Source: Branchiostoma floridae (Eukaryota; Chordata; Leptocardii; Amphioxiformes; Branchiostomatidae). From it: a DNA stretch of 64,000 bases. The stretch is taken from NCBI RefSeq assembly GCF_000003815.2, contig NC_049986.1, positions 15,979,485-16,043,484 of the forward strand, read 5' to 3'. The position numbers and the translations under genes were made by a program. The notes under the pieces were generated by a model. It was not told the origin of the DNA and searched no databases. It worked only from the letters and a program-made list of their open reading frames with translations. Positions 22,343-35,560 of the stretch are shown here, piece after piece. Every line of letters starts with the position of its first letter. Position 1 is the stretch's first letter.

Positions 22343-22720
22343 CAAAATCAAGTGATAATTCCTATAAAGCTGGGCATCTGGCATGGTTATCATGCAAAAT
22401 AATAAAGTAGAGGAATCAACCTTTTCAAAAAAGTAAGTCACCCTTTGTCCCTTTGTTTGGTACCAAATGGCCATTTTTGGGGACCTGGCCCATGGACTAT
22501 TAGCAGTAATTAGACAAATAGCTTTGAAGGCTGTTCCCAGCATTGGACTTGAGGACCAGAAAACAATGTTGAGAGAATTTGTCATTTTGCCAGTCACTTG
22601 TCACTCTTTTTACTCTAAAGCAGGTACATGTCCTATGGGATAGGTACAGAACTGCCTGCAGTATTGAAAAGAATGGCTTTGAAGGCTGTTCGCACAATTT
22701 GGTGAAAGCCAGAAAACAAG

Positions 22721-24087
22721 ACTAGTACAGTTCCATTCCTGTCTTGGGAATTTGGGCATGTACAAGGGCAGTTCAATAAATTATCACATCTTTCTAGGAG
22801 GCTGAAATGTCACTTGTATTTGATGATATACATCTCTAAAGCACTCTATAGGCCTGAACTTCCAACAGTTTCTTTTATACAACTGCTAGGCTGGAGTGAG
22901 GTTTGATAGTGAAGCCAGCTGAATTCATAGTTGTCATCATCATCATCTATCAACCTGTGGTCATAATTGCTATGTGTGCATGAAAATTTTTCATACACTA
23001 ATCAAATAGAAACAAAAGTTGGCATACTTTTCAGTCCTTAACTGTGCTGCCAAGTTTCTTTCCTATGTTAAACTGAGAGTGCATGCCCATCTTTTGCAGA
23101 CTTTTGGGACAACCTAGTGCCAAAGACATTGTAGGCACAAGCATTCTATGGTATCCTCTGAGATGCTATTTCCTGTGTTCTTGAGAGGATTTCAAAGTAG
23201 AGACTGCTGATAACGATGCTGTCAAGAGACGATGCAGAGATCATTCTTTTTGGGTACCTCCAAGAAGGGGAAGGGGTCTTGGACCTTCTCTCCATTTCTC
23301 CACATACCGAACCAGAGCCAGTTATCTAAGGGTACTGACTGACTCCTGTGTGAACCCTAACCTAATGTCACCCTTTCTCTCATCCATTGTTGGAGGACTC
23401 CACTTGTGAACTGGCGGCAGAAAAAATAGACAAGGGCTGAGAAAACCATCAAAGTGTCGGGGTCAGAGAACTGACCAGCGGTGGGGACTTCATCAAAACC
23501 ATGACCCGACCTTGGTCCATGACCTCTGACCTCCCAGGGGTCAGTAATGGAGTTACCATGTTCCATCTCCCATCTGAGCTCTCTGTGAAAAATGGTTATG
23601 GAATTTCTTCATCAGTCCCAGCAGATCAACAGGTCTTTGATGTTCCCTTATTGGGCTGGAATGTGCATTAACTTGGAGTTGTGACTCTATTTGTTGGGTT
23701 AAAGACCTTGCAAGGCCTAGGGCGAAATCCTTGTACCTGTCCAATGAACTGCACCTTATCCACTTACACCACTTAAGTCCTTGTAGCTGTGCAGGATAAA
23801 CTTAAGGCCTTGATCTTTTAGGCCTTGGCAGATATCATTCACACATTTAGGTCACAATAAGAAGTTGATTCCTGCTCACAGCTTGGAAGAAATTGGATGA
23901 AAGTCATTACAAATACATGTAGTGTATATTCACCACTGGAATGGTAACCTCTATAAATTAGAAACCTGGAAGTTCTGCTGCAGTACTATTGAAAGCCGCT
24001 AGAGGGCCCATAGTTGTACTCGTCCTTCATTTTGCGGACACCTATCCACATGCCAAGTATCCTTTTCATGACCTTCTTGAATTATGC
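22721..24087. other. No gene recognised
   Basis: Unique-looking sequence. A diminished block of Pro/Ser-type frames at 23357-23566 has no recognisable domain. Confidence 0.55.
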
Positions 24088-24377
24088 TGCACACACACAC
24101 ACACACACACCACTTAAAAATACCCTCACATATGTGCACGCACATACACACACACAAACATACATGCACAGACACACACATGCACTCACATAAACTCACA
24201 CCCATACACGCAAACATGCATACGCACATTTAAAAGTACACTCACATATGGGCGTGCACATACACACACACACAAACATTCACGCAAATAGACAAACACA
24301 TAGGCACGCACACACATACATAGACACACGCACAGTTATATACACACTGAAACACACACACACACACACACAAATAA
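24088..24377. repeat. CA-rich microsatellite region
   Basis: Pure (CA)n tracts at 24091-24110 and 24353-24371 flank a long imperfect CACACA/CATACA region. Cys/Val-rich frames on the - strand come from the repeat. Confidence 0.95.
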
Positions 24378-27267
24378 ACACATGATTCTTGGCAGAGGTA
24401 ATGATGCTTCAGTAAGACTTGAGCAGTGGTTGTTTTCTTCCTTTTTCTTGTCCCTTCCACCTGCTGACACACACCTGTTTTGATGTTCACCAGGTGTCCT
24501 GGAGAACATGGCTGCAGCTGGCCAGGTGCACCCACAGGTGCCTCCCCCATTCCATGATAAAGCTGGCCTCTGCAGGTGTTGTTCTCATGACAGGTATGTA
24601 AGTTAAGGTGTTTAAGGGTTTGTGTCTGCTTTAATAGCTTGGTGTACAGTCTGTATCTTTATCTATATAGCCAGTTACCGCCATTCGGCGTAACACACCA
24701 GTCAAACATACATGTATACAAGTGACCACCACCACCTGTATCATCTTGACATTGGTAAACAGTCAAACATGTACACTACAATGACCACCTCTAACTAAGT
24801 ACTAGAACCTGGTCATTGATATTTGTCAAGTCAAACATAAACAAGTGCCCACCACCACCTGTACATCTTGTCATTGATAACAGTATGCTGGTTTTCTACA
24901 TACAAACATACATACATACAAACGCCACCCAAAATATAACCTTCTCTGCGAAGGTGATAAAAGGACTTTGCTTTTGACATATTAAAGTTTCATAGGTTGT
25001 TGTCTTGGATGCAGTACTGTGTGTCAGGGTAGGTGGTGCTTTTGTAGTCAGCTGCTATGCTGACTTGGGAACATCAGAATGCTGTCTTCTGTATCAATGT
25101 CCCATTGGACCTTAAATCTCTACTTTTTCGGGATCAGCCACAAAAATTACAGACGAGCTGTGCCCTTGTGTTTGAAACATGTTGTTACAGTCAAAAGAGT
25201 GGTAGGATCTACAAATTTCCTTCCCCATAACGTTAGATCTGATCACAATGTCACATGCCTGATACAGTCTCATGCCTGATACAGAATAATGTTGATATAT
25301 GTTCATATCATCATATATAGACATGCAATAAATGGTAGATAGAAATTAAGATAAAAGGAGAAAGTGTTTTCTCTAAGACTGGAAGCCCCATGGAGAAAAT
25401 TCTAACCTTAACATTTTGTCTCTATGTTCTACAATTAAGAATAACACATGTAGCAATGTGTTTCTCGATTCACTGGTCCTTTTCTGTTGTCTCTATGTGG
25501 TGAAAAACAAAACGGCAAACTTGCTTTTTGCCCCCGGTGGTTATGTCGCTTTGGTTGTTGTAGATAGTTACAGTTAACTATAGTGACAGTTTAATAAGAC
25601 CCACCAAACAACATTCCTTCAGCATATGATCATGACAAAAGACAGTTGTTTTATCCAGACCCTATACTTACTGCACACTTACATCCCACCTTGATTGTTA
25701 TACTGGCAACTTGGGCTAATTATATAACTGATCAGTAAGTCAAGGACTACCCTCCACCCCACCTACATTTTATCACGTTTTAGTACATTTTTGCTGGTTG
25801 ATGGAAGTTGTTGTAAAGTCAAACTTCCTTCAAGGGATGCTTCCGGTAACAGAAATAACCAGAATGAACATAAGCTCTCACCCTGTAATGTTTGGTGTAG
25901 TAATGTACATGTATGTGTATGAATGCCATTCCATGTTTATAATAGAGTAAATAGTTACTAAAATGTCAACGTGGTTATCTTGTCCTTCCAAAAGATGTGG
26001 AGAATTCCTTGTCAGTGTCAGCTTTCCTCTCCCATCCTACCCCTCATCTATACAGTCTGCTCTGATGCTGGACAAAAGGAGAAAAGAAGAACTTGACAAA
26101 AGTTAGAGCTGCCCTGCCAGCCAGTAGCTAGCCAAAAAACTTCAGCATTAATTGGTCTGACTTTGTTCTAAATACTGTATTGTCACTCTCCTGTCAAATA
26201 TATCACTCATGTTGAGGACAAAATTCTGAAGGACAGTTAACAATGAGAGAAGGCTACAGAACATGTCTTACTGTAACATTTAGACATTTGTATTTTCTGA
26301 AATGTCAAGGAGAGCGATGACCTGAATTAATGTGGCAGACGCTGGCACACCCGACTGACACGTTCCAAATTTGCTAAAACGTTTTCTGATTTTGTTTCTA
26401 CCTCCCTTCATTCACGGGAAGCTCAATTCTGCCTGCAGGCCACTTTTAATCGAGACCATGAGTGAGAATGTGAGGGTCAAATATTGAATGATTGAAGTCA
26501 TGACAGATTACATGATTGAAGTCATAATCTAAATTTAGAACAATTGGGAGAATACTTGTAAAAATTCTCACAGAAACAATCAGTGTCTTACCACAAAATG
26601 TCACTCAAATTGTGTTTCTGAAAGAAAGGAGTCATTCTCATTAGGCTTATTTACCCGACGTTGATGCGTGTTGTCATACCTGACCTTTTGTAGTGTCTTC
26701 AACACTGAAAAACAACACCTGACTTTATTAATGTCCTCCGTTCTGAGCAAATCTACTGGAAGAACATGTCCGTAGGCAATCTTTGGTGGAAAGGTATGTT
26801 GCTGGGATAACAGAGGTTTCACAGGCCATATCACAATCGGACGTGCATTTAAATGACCTGGAATGGCTAAGATTATACATAATCGTCCCAGGGACACAAA
26901 AGGATCATTGTGTTCTACCCAACAAGCAACCTTGCCCAAAGCTAGAGGACAATTAAGTTCACCTTCTTACGTAGAGATAGAGATCAGTACTTAAGATGTA
27001 TTTCTTACTTTTACTGTGTTGTACAGATCGTCTGTCAAGATGACTAAGATTTATATAACTCATTACATACTAAAGAAAGCTGTCTCCATGGCAAATGGTT
27101 TATCTTGTCTGATATATGGACATAAGTATGCAATAAAATCAATCAACTTTTCAATATATTAGACTCATTGTTGTGTGAAGTGGATTTGCCAAATCAGTAT
27201 TATCACTACAGCAAGGGGCTAGTCCACTGTCAGTGGTGTGCGTCCATACTCTTTCCTACTTGTCACT
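24378..27267. other. No gene recognised; one weak exon candidate
   Basis: Only 24511-24594 attracts notice: an ATG-led frame (MAAAGQVHPQVPPPFHDKAG) ending at a GTATGT donor. No partner exon or family match is visible. The rest is AT-rich and featureless. Confidence 0.5.
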
Positions 27268-27895
27268 CACTCACTCACTCACTCAATCCATTGTTTGACT
27301 ATACTGCTACTGGGATCCCTGACGCAGGGGTAGGCAGAAGTCGGACAGTTCACACCACACGTTCAAACAGCACTGTCCGGTGGGTCGACCCTGTTAGACT
27401 GCACACCTTGATGTCCCTCCTAACACCCTCCATCCAAGTTTTTCTCGGCCTACCACGACCCGTTACCTGACACTTTCAGTTTGGTGATGGTATTAATGCA
27501 GTCACTTGACCTTTCTACGTGTCCATACCACCTGAGACGGCGAGACCGCAATACTGAGGTACTGTCCGGGATGCCAAGTTTATTGAGTAGGCAAGATGGC
27601 GAGGTCTCATCCTGGGGTTTGACGCCGCAAATCCACCTTATCATGGCCTGATCATTGCAGCACAACCACTGTGGATCAGAGGCAGTAGGGGCCCAGGTTT
27701 CACTCCCCTGGAGCATGGCTGCACGATCACAGGAGTCAAACACTTTGCCACGGGTTTTAAAGGGTTTTGTTCCAGATTCAAAATGATATCTTGGGAGAAA
27801 TCTACATCCAAATAGCATTCTCGATTCGCGCACCTTGCGAGAAGTTATGGCATTGGAATTCATGGATAATCCCTGACATATCATTTACTTTCAGA
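27268..27895 (-). pseudogene. 5'-truncated LINE: reverse transcriptase C-terminal region and 3' tail
   Basis: The - strand frame at 27450-27884 contains GSETWAPT, AMIRWICGVKP, LGIPD and LRSRRLRWYGHVERSS. This is the standard run of motifs after the polymerase core in many invertebrate non-LTR elements. A single frameshift near 27455 moves the next block (RGRPRKTWMEGVRRDI and about 20 more codons) to another frame before its stop. After the stop, a short 3' UTR leads into a TGAG-type microsatellite at 27268-27291, which marks the 3' end. The start near 27895 is a 5' truncation with no catalytic motif left. Confidence 0.78.
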
Positions 27896-27899
27896 TCAG

Positions 27900-30800
27900 T
27901 TATTCTTTACGAACCCAGCTTTACATTGGATAAATAGTGGCTGTGTATTTGGGTCAAAATTAGCATCGAAGGACAAACTACACAAAAAAAGTTAATCCAA
28001 AGTCTGAACAATTTCATTCCTCTTCAGTTTGCTTTTGTAGTTGATGAATACCATCTTATTGGGTTGACTTAAACTAACAATGATGTTATTTTGGTTGTTT
28101 GGTTTGTTCGGAGCCTTAAGAGACTTGTGATATCCACTTATTACAGTATGACTTAGTACTTAGTACACATTACAGGAAGACAATATGGTTGAACATGTAT
28201 ACCACAGTTTTTCTGAAAGCCAAATCTCTATTTCTGATTTTAGATTCTTTACATTACATTAGAACTATTGAATCCTACATTTGGTATATAGCTATAATAT
28301 ATTACAGTATATCATTCCAACACAAGGAAACTCAAGTTTATTGCACACACAAAAAAGAGCAAAAGACGTCATGACATTAATGCACATCATACCTTCAGCT
28401 TTATTCATCAATTCGAACAAAAGACCCAACACCGTGCCAGTTTGGTTGGAGTACATTTGTTCGAATTTTCAACAGCATCGCATGTATACGAGTTTGAATC
28501 CTTCAAATCAAACTATGGAGCCCCGGGCCATACCGTAAAATATGGACCAGTCAGAACACCGGTGTCAAACATAAATACGCCCCGGGTATGATACAACAAG
28601 TGTTATAACATATTAAGTTTTGTGTAGACTCTTTGCCATTACAATACACACCTGGCTAAGCTTTAAGCATCTGCCTTGGACCAGCAATCCAGGATACACT
28701 GGTCTCAGTATATATCTGCCATAATCACACCCTGGACAAAGAGAAGTCCTTGAAGACTGTCTTCACATGAGAAGAGTGCTGATCCCAGGGTTCATGGGAC
28801 CTGACCCAAGATGACCTCTGTCATTAGACAGGTCCTCGGACAAAGGCTGTCCTTGGTGCAGACAACTACAGAACCACAGCCCTGGAAACGGGGTCCAAAC
28901 GTGCATGTTATACAGAGGCAGTCAACAGTAAAGACATGGAACATATCTAGTAAACTGTATATGTAACATTCAATTGAGCTTTTCAAATGTCTTTCAAACC
29001 AATACAGGCGTATGTTTTGTGACAATGTTTAGAGATTGTCCAGTCTCCATGTCGTATTGGAAATGTCTAGCAATATTGGAACATGGTAACTGTACTATAT
29101 TTAGTACATGAACTTTAAGACAAGTTGAGGGCAGGTAACATGACATTACTATTCCAGAAAATAAATGGGCCTTTTAGTACCCTAGTCATTAGTATTAACC
29201 TTTTTTATGAAAAGTTAGGTCATACAGTAAGTTGCAATTCAGTCAAACTTGTAAAACTAAAAGTGACCACCTCTAGATAAGAACCGCCTGGCTATTGTGA
29301 GCACTTAAGTGATAGACTAGTGTCTGCCTATCTCTTCTTCTCCTCTCAGACTTGAAATGTTGGGAAGATTTCCGATAAGACTGACCTTCTTTATTATAGT
29401 GCACTGTAATAATAGGGTGAGTATGCCCTGTAAGATTGTTAGTGTAGATAGACTTGTGGCATTCTGACCAGTGATATCACACTTCTAAGATCGAAATGTA
29501 GTTTTTCTGGTGTTTCATGCAGCAAGAAAGATGCCATGTTAGATAAAGTGTCATTGTCATTATTATGTGTCAGAAATGTCTTGTATATTAGTCAAATAGT
29601 CTTTTTATCTAAATTCTATAAGTTGTCATACATACTGGTATTTGGTCAAACCTGTACAAGTGATCACATGTACAAATACAGAGGTAGGTGCTGCCCTATG
29701 CGCCATCAGGCAAGTCAGGTGCGGAAAGGACTTTGACTTTGGCTATGGTGACCACCTGTCCACATAGACCAGATGTTGTCAAGTCCCCTAAGTGGTCTTC
29801 TTTGGCAGTTTTGACTGTGTATCTATGATAAATATGCTGAGTCTCAGATGTTTCAGTTAAAGTTTTAGTTTTTAAGCAGGGCTCTAAAAACCAGTGAGAT
29901 AAGTTATGCCTTAAACACTGTCCCATCTAAACAGGAGATGTTGATAACAAAAGCTAGAATGTCTTAAGTGCCATCACAAAACCCACTTCAGTCTAAAGAG
30001 CTTTGACAACACAAAAGAACAGATAGTTTCTAGGGGCCGCTCAAGTGCCTGAATGAGAAAACAATGAGAGAGTAATTGGTTCTCAAGTCCTTCCGTCTAT
30101 ATAGACTTCCTTTGATAACCCTTATAAATAAGGCACGAGTAGGCGAGCTTGTAGGTTGTAGGTACAGTGTCCATACTTTTGATATGCAAGTCTTCATACT
30201 GATTCTCTCATTGCTTTGATGATTGCTTTGGGTATCTGCCATAATGATTGCCACTGGGATCCCAAAACATGGTTGAAGGGCTTGGTTGGTATCTGTATCT
30301 GAATCTAAAGCCACAGACAGCCTGGCATAAGACATACATGTACATGTAAGTTACAAAATTTTTATGTATCAAAAGATACAGAATGATGTAGAACACGTCT
30401 TCCATTCAACCATGTACCGGGCTAGCCTGCAGACTTATCTTCAGGTTATATCTACATGGATCTAAGTACTTGAAATTTAACCACTACTCTATTGTTTAAC
30501 AATTGGGTACTTCAGTACCGCCTGGAAACTATCCTTTCCACAAACTTGTCTCTACTCGGCTGACTCCACTTCAGAAATCCTGGTCTGGTTATCATCATCT
30601 TCAACTTCTGAAGAGGAAAAGTCTCCAGCTTGTAAATCTCGTACACAAAAGAATCAAGTACAAGTAAGCAGAATGTATCTAGAGGAAAATCTTTATTGAT
30701 TACCCCTATTGTTTCACTATAAGGGCACTCCACCATTGCCTAGATATCATCTGACAAAAATCATTAATGTCCCAACTTTTGATACACACAAATTCACAAT

Positions 30801-32104
30801 GCATTGTCAAATATCTTGGTGTTTTCTGCTCTACTTTTTGTAGAATCCTAAGATTTGGGAAAATGCTACTTAATTGTGATCCAACTCCGGAAGTATTGGT
30901 GCTGTAAATGCTTAATTACCTCATTACAGACTCATTAGCTTAGTTCTATCTTTGTCAGTACCCAGTGCTTATAGTTATTGTCTTAATGGCACTTTCCATT
31001 GGGAGTGTATTAAGGTGTGAGACCAGAGATAGGATTCATACACTGGGATTTCCTTATCTTGATAATGTGTTAATGAGAATAAATTGTAGTTTGATGATTG
31101 TTGATGGTGTTAAATGTAGCTCCAGGCAAAGGAAGACTTAAGAAACTCCTTAGATTTCCTGTAGCCTGATTAAATCTCGCTTATAGCAGCCCACCCAATC
31201 AGCTGCCAGTTACAGCTCAGGACAGCAGAGTTTGTGTCACACAGACTCCTGTTACCTGATGTCATAGAAAGAAAGATACCTTGTGGCATAAGAAGATAGA
31301 TATCAAACCAGACCTGAAACCTGACTTGTTAGCTGACTTTCATGTGTCCTCATGTTGTATTGATTGGCCAAGCAATCGGACACAAGATTGAGACATCACT
31401 GGCTCCATTCCTGATGTTCCAGGCTAGATGTTGTGTCCATTGGAAAGACATTTTTCACTACTTTCCTCACACCTTTTACCTTGTACCTTTGTCCCTTAAC
31501 CTGGTATTCCAGTATTCTCAAACCACTCAGGTGTAAAAATTGGTACCTGGCTAGGCTTCAATTGGGGAGGTCAAAGATGGTAGATGGAGAGGTAATTTTG
31601 GTAATTGTGTAGTTTGCGGCTCCGAACATGGTATTTTGAGGGCGATAGCCCGGCTGCGCGTCGTCGACGTATTAGGTATCCGGTGTCACCGATCACCTCT
31701 CGTTTGTTATTTTACATTGCAACCTTTTGGACAGACCAAGGGGGTTAGAATAGGACAGGATAAGATTTTATACATGCCAACAAGCAAATATCCACCCAGG
31801 GATGGTGGGGTGGGTCCTGTTATCAGCCCTGGTCTGTTAACCACCATATCAGCAAGGAGATTACGCCAAGGAGGTCTAAATTAAAGGAATTTTTAACCTC
31901 CTTGATTACAGGTACACCTCGATATCAGCTGTTACGATACACTCAAGAACACAAAAAGAGGTCTTCCTTCCTTGGATTGTTATCTACCACTCCCATCAGT
32001 AGTCAATCAATTGCTCATTTCAGTCAGTAGTGTCAACAGAGGTTTGTGATAACATTGTGTTTTAACTGCGCTCTTCTACACGCCTCAAATAGGCACTATA
32101 AGGT
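27900..32104. other. No gene recognised
   Basis: AT-rich, low in repeats. It may be intron of a long gene; no exon could be supported on either strand. Confidence 0.55.
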
Positions 32105-32204
32105 NNNNNNNNNNNNNNNNNNNNNNNNNNNNNNNNNNNNNNNNNNNNNNNNNNNNNNNNNNNNNNNNNNNNNNNNNNNNNNNNNNNNNNNNNNNNNNNN
32201 NNNN
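32105..32204. other. Assembly gap (100 N)
   Basis: Exactly 100 N, the usual placeholder for a gap of unknown length. Confidence 0.99.
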
Positions 32205-32540
32205 ATGGCGTTTTCTGCGTGTTTACTGTAACAACCTGCGGATGACCGCGGGTGACCCCCGCCGATAGAACGCCCGTTCTATTCGATCACGTCAGATCGA
32301 ACAAGATTCGTGTTCTGATACCCCGAATAGAAGTCAAATTTGACCATCGGGTTTGTTTAGTGGGGGTGTTGAAAATCATGTTTAACCTTTTTCTATTTAA
32401 AAACCAATTATATCTTTTTAATTGTGTTGTAGTTTAACATAAATTGTTCGAAATAAAGTACAATACGCTGTTTAAAAGATATAATCGATAAATACTTAAC
32501 ACTAGTATTAGCGTCCTGTCCCCTCTATAATGGTGCGGTC
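32205..32540. other. No feature recognised
   Basis: Sequence between a gap and the 32543 hairpin; nothing supported. Confidence 0.55.
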
Positions 32541-32542
32541 CA

Positions 32543-32578
32543 AAAAGTGGGCGGTTATTCTAATAACCGCCCACTTTT
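32543..32578. repeat. Perfect 17-bp hairpin with 2-base loop
   Basis: AAAAGTGGGCGGTTATT and its exact inverse are separated by CT. There is no poly-U tail or gene next to it; a cruciform or the remnant of a fold-back element are the options. Confidence 0.7.
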
Positions 32579-32839
32579 CAGGTTACTGCCTGATAACCCA
32601 TAGGAAATGGGGGCCTCTGATTGGTCAACTCCATCTGGCTATATGATAATACTACTTATCATGTATTATCCCATCACAACGGCATATTTATGATGTAATA
32701 TGATGATAAACTGTAGTGAAAAGATTTAAACTTTGTTCCAACACAAAAAGAAATTCACCATAAATTTTCAACCGAAGTTTAAACCTTTTCACTATGGAAT
32801 TTACCAGCACAGATGAGCTTTCATTAGATGATAAACTGG

Positions 32840-32940
32840 TGCAATGGCAGAGTGGACGGAGTGTTCGCCTTGCATTCGGTAGGTCGTGAGTTTGATCCCC
32901 GGCCGAGTCGAACCAATTAACACTTTAAAAATAGTACATG
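32840..32940 (+). mobile_element. tRNA-like SINE head or tRNA pseudogene
   Basis: TGGCAGAGTGG at 32845-32855 is an exact A-box match and GAGTTTGATCC at 32888-32898 is a near B-box. The 43-base spacing is that of a tRNA gene. The stems do not close, so this is not a working tRNA. It is best read as the promoter head of a SINE different from the one at 12.1-12.3 kb. Its tail is unclear because a MITE insertion begins at 32970. Confidence 0.55.
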
Positions 32941-32969
32941 CTGTTTTCTCTGTTTAGCACCTAGCATTC

Positions 32970-33295
32970 TAGCCTGGAATCCAGCCGTGTTGTGCTCTGG
33001 TCGCTCTGCTTCCTGCCAACACGTCTGGCCTTCGTTAGGATTGGAACAATCGGCCCTTACGTCACTAATGAGTAGAAAGATAGAAGTAGTGTTCCGTTCG
33101 ATTACAAACTGTAAACATGATTGTTTGTGTTCGATTTCCATCTTGGTGGTGCTAACAGCCAATCAGAAATCTCGCAGATAAAATCTGCGAATATTTAAAT
33201 GCCAATCGTTTGAATGGTAACGAAGGCCAGTCGTACTGGCAGGAAGCGTACCGCAGGGGAGCGACCAAAGCACAATACGGCTGGATTCCAGGCTA
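32970..33295. mobile_element. TAGCCTGG-family MITE (326 bp)
   Basis: The left end TAGCCTGGAATCCAGCCGTG mirrors the right end CGGCTGGATTCCAGGCTA, with TIR similarity over about 40 bases. It is flanked by exact 9-base repeats CTAGCATTC (32961-32969, 33296-33304). Confidence 0.9.
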
Positions 33296-33304
33296 CTAGC
33301 ATTC

Positions 33305-34027
33305 GGGGAAGAGTTTGGAAGTTGAACACACACCACTACTAGTGGACTAGCCCCTGCTGTAATGATAGCATATGTAATTGTGTGGCCCAGTGCTACTGAA
33401 ATGGAGATGGGTGCCGCCCTATGTGCACCAAGGCGCGGGAAGGACTTAATTTGACTGACTTACATAATATAAAGATCTAACACCCTGACATCTGTTTGGA
33501 AATTGCTTTCACTGTGTATGTGAAGGAATGTAAGGACTGTATTGTGGCAAACAAGACTTTGTACTCAGTGTTTCACAAATTTGTCACATTCACAGTCTGC
33601 CCTGCCTGGGTCTGCGTAAAATCAAGTCCTTTTCATTCAAACCTACCACCTTGCATATGAATAAATCTTCAAGCCCAGATAAAGTTGTAAAGCACGAAAC
33701 AAAAGGGTAAGATCAGTTGTTCACAAGAATAGTGTGATAATTACTCCAGATCTAAATTATCCTGATACAAATTCTGTGATAAACTGTCACCTTTAATTGC
33801 TCAATGATCTTCTCTGGTGTGATATTCAGATTTCAATGACAAGAGCAAATTAAAACCTTTAGACTTTTGTTGGTGTGTGTTATCTTTGGTGTATTTAGCA
33901 CCTATCAAAACTCCATTGTCTTTTATGCTCGGTGCAGTTAGACAACATTTAGCATTTCAGGGTGGGAAAATGTACTCAAAAAGTGTGGTTCTTTAACGAT
34001 GATTGTCTTGTCATCAGTGTTGCCTCC
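33305..34027. other. No feature recognised
   Basis: AT-rich, ending at the second 100-N gap. Confidence 0.55.
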
Positions 34028-34127
34028 NNNNNNNNNNNNNNNNNNNNNNNNNNNNNNNNNNNNNNNNNNNNNNNNNNNNNNNNNNNNNNNNNNNNNNNNN
34101 NNNNNNNNNNNNNNNNNNNNNNNNNNN
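34028..34127. other. Assembly gap (100 N)
   Basis: Exactly 100 N, the usual placeholder for a gap of unknown length. The sequence after it belongs to a dispersed repeat also seen near 39.5 and 43.9 kb. Confidence 0.99.
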
Positions 34128-34330
34128 ACAATCTGTCTCGCATCGGGAGAGTTCTGTTTAGAAGCCCACTTTGTTGAGATTTGTTGTTAAATCTGTCTTA
34201 GCTTGCAAAAATGCGTTTTTATCAGTTTTATGTCATGTCAGGTTTTTTTTAATGGATAACGTGAAATTTTGTCTGTTCCAATCAAATAAGCAATATTTTG
34301 TCCTTGAATAGAGGGTTAGGCCCTACAGAC
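34128..34330. repeat. Dispersed 200-bp repeat, forward copy cut by a gap
   Basis: GTTGAGATTTGTTGTTAAAT, TATGTCATGTCAGG and GTGAAATTTTGTCTG match the family. The left part is hidden by the 100-N gap. Confidence 0.5.
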
Positions 34331-35094
34331 AGCTCTGCTTTTCATGACTTTGCTTCAAGAAACTTTTTATGTCATTTGGGGAACTGCCTAAAGATGTGGG
34401 AAATTCCCCCAAACTGGTAATTCTTTTACCAACTGTTTATGCTGCAATTGGTCAAGCATAGAAAAGCAGACAAAATATCCCTGTCTTGACAATTTTCTGC
34501 CAGTCCTTTCCACGGAGACTCCACATAAATCCTCGGCCTGTCAAGCTCTTGTCTGTCCTTTTGTTGCCATGAAGTGGAACATGAATAGACACGAAAACCT
34601 CTGATAAAGACAAGACTAGATTCCCACAATATGACCGTGAGAAGTGTCTCTTCTCCCGCCACAATAGGGACACCCCGTAAGTGACTGACCATTGCCTCAC
34701 GCCGAACTGCAAAGACATTGAAGCTACATCATGAAAGGAAAATGCTGGGAATCTCTGAAGAGAAAGGGACCGAATGACAGTCTTCTGACAAAAATCACCC
34801 CTCTCACAAAGAGACTCCACATAAATAACTGTCTCCGATAATTGCAGTACGAACCTCCCCCCATTATAGTAAAGGAAACATTTAGTCCTTTAGAAAGTTC
34901 TTCAGAAGTCCTCAGTGGAAGGGATAGAAAGCATAGAGTGATAATAAAGGGTGCAAGTATTGCTTCTTTTGTCCGCTGCGATTGTTGTTGTGATGGTCCC
35001 ATGGTTTTTCCCTCCCTTCACAGTACAACCAAAGATGCCGTGCCGAGCTATTGATTTGTGTTATTGTCTGTACTGATGGCGCTGTACTTTCTGT

Positions 35095-35330
35095 GGTGTG
35101 AACTCTAGATGAGACATCAACTTACTGTCTGTGAGAGACACGGCTGTCTCCAGGACCCGTCCATCCTTCCCAGGATGGAAGTAGAAAGTTAATTTGCTTA
35201 TTATGTTAGAAAAGAATCTCACCCCATCCATCCAAAAATATGATCTTTCTGACATGAAATGATGAAAATGCATTTTTGTAAGCTTAAAGTAATAGATATA
35301 ACAACAAAAGTTAACAACATTGGCTCCTAA
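35095..35330. repeat. Dispersed 200-bp repeat, inverted copy
   Basis: GGACCCGTCCATCCTTCCC, AATCTCACCCCATCC, TGACATGAAATGATG and AACAACATTGGCTCC are shared with 10345-10660. A MITE follows at 35338. Confidence 0.6.
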
Positions 35331-35337
35331 ATGATAG

Positions 35338-35560
35338 CGTTAGTTCACCTATATCCGTAGAGTAACCTATATCCGTTGTATATAGAAATAGGGTAAGTGG
35401 AGATTGTTAAGTGGAAGGCAGATATTTTGATATTTGCAGAATTGCAATATTTAGAAAATGTTCACATTTGATGCCCACGTCGTTGACCTGAAATCTCTAA
35501 ATACTCAGTTTTTTTGCAACAACGAATATATGTTACCTCACGGATTAAGGTGAACTAACG
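35338..35560. mobile_element. MITE with CGTTAGTTCACCT ends (223 bp)
   Basis: The left arm CGTTAGTTCACCTATATCCG and the right arm, read in inverse, agree for about 40 bases, including GTAAC-ATATCCGTTGT. This is a typical long-TIR, non-coding element. Confidence 0.78.

Noticed and set aside
24242-24550. Cys/Val-rich - strand frames
   Set aside because: Products of the CA microsatellite read in alternate frames.
34452-35002. Overlapping - strand frames of 92-122 codons
   Set aside because: Frames overlap each other, lack motifs, and no splice signals or family similarity support them.
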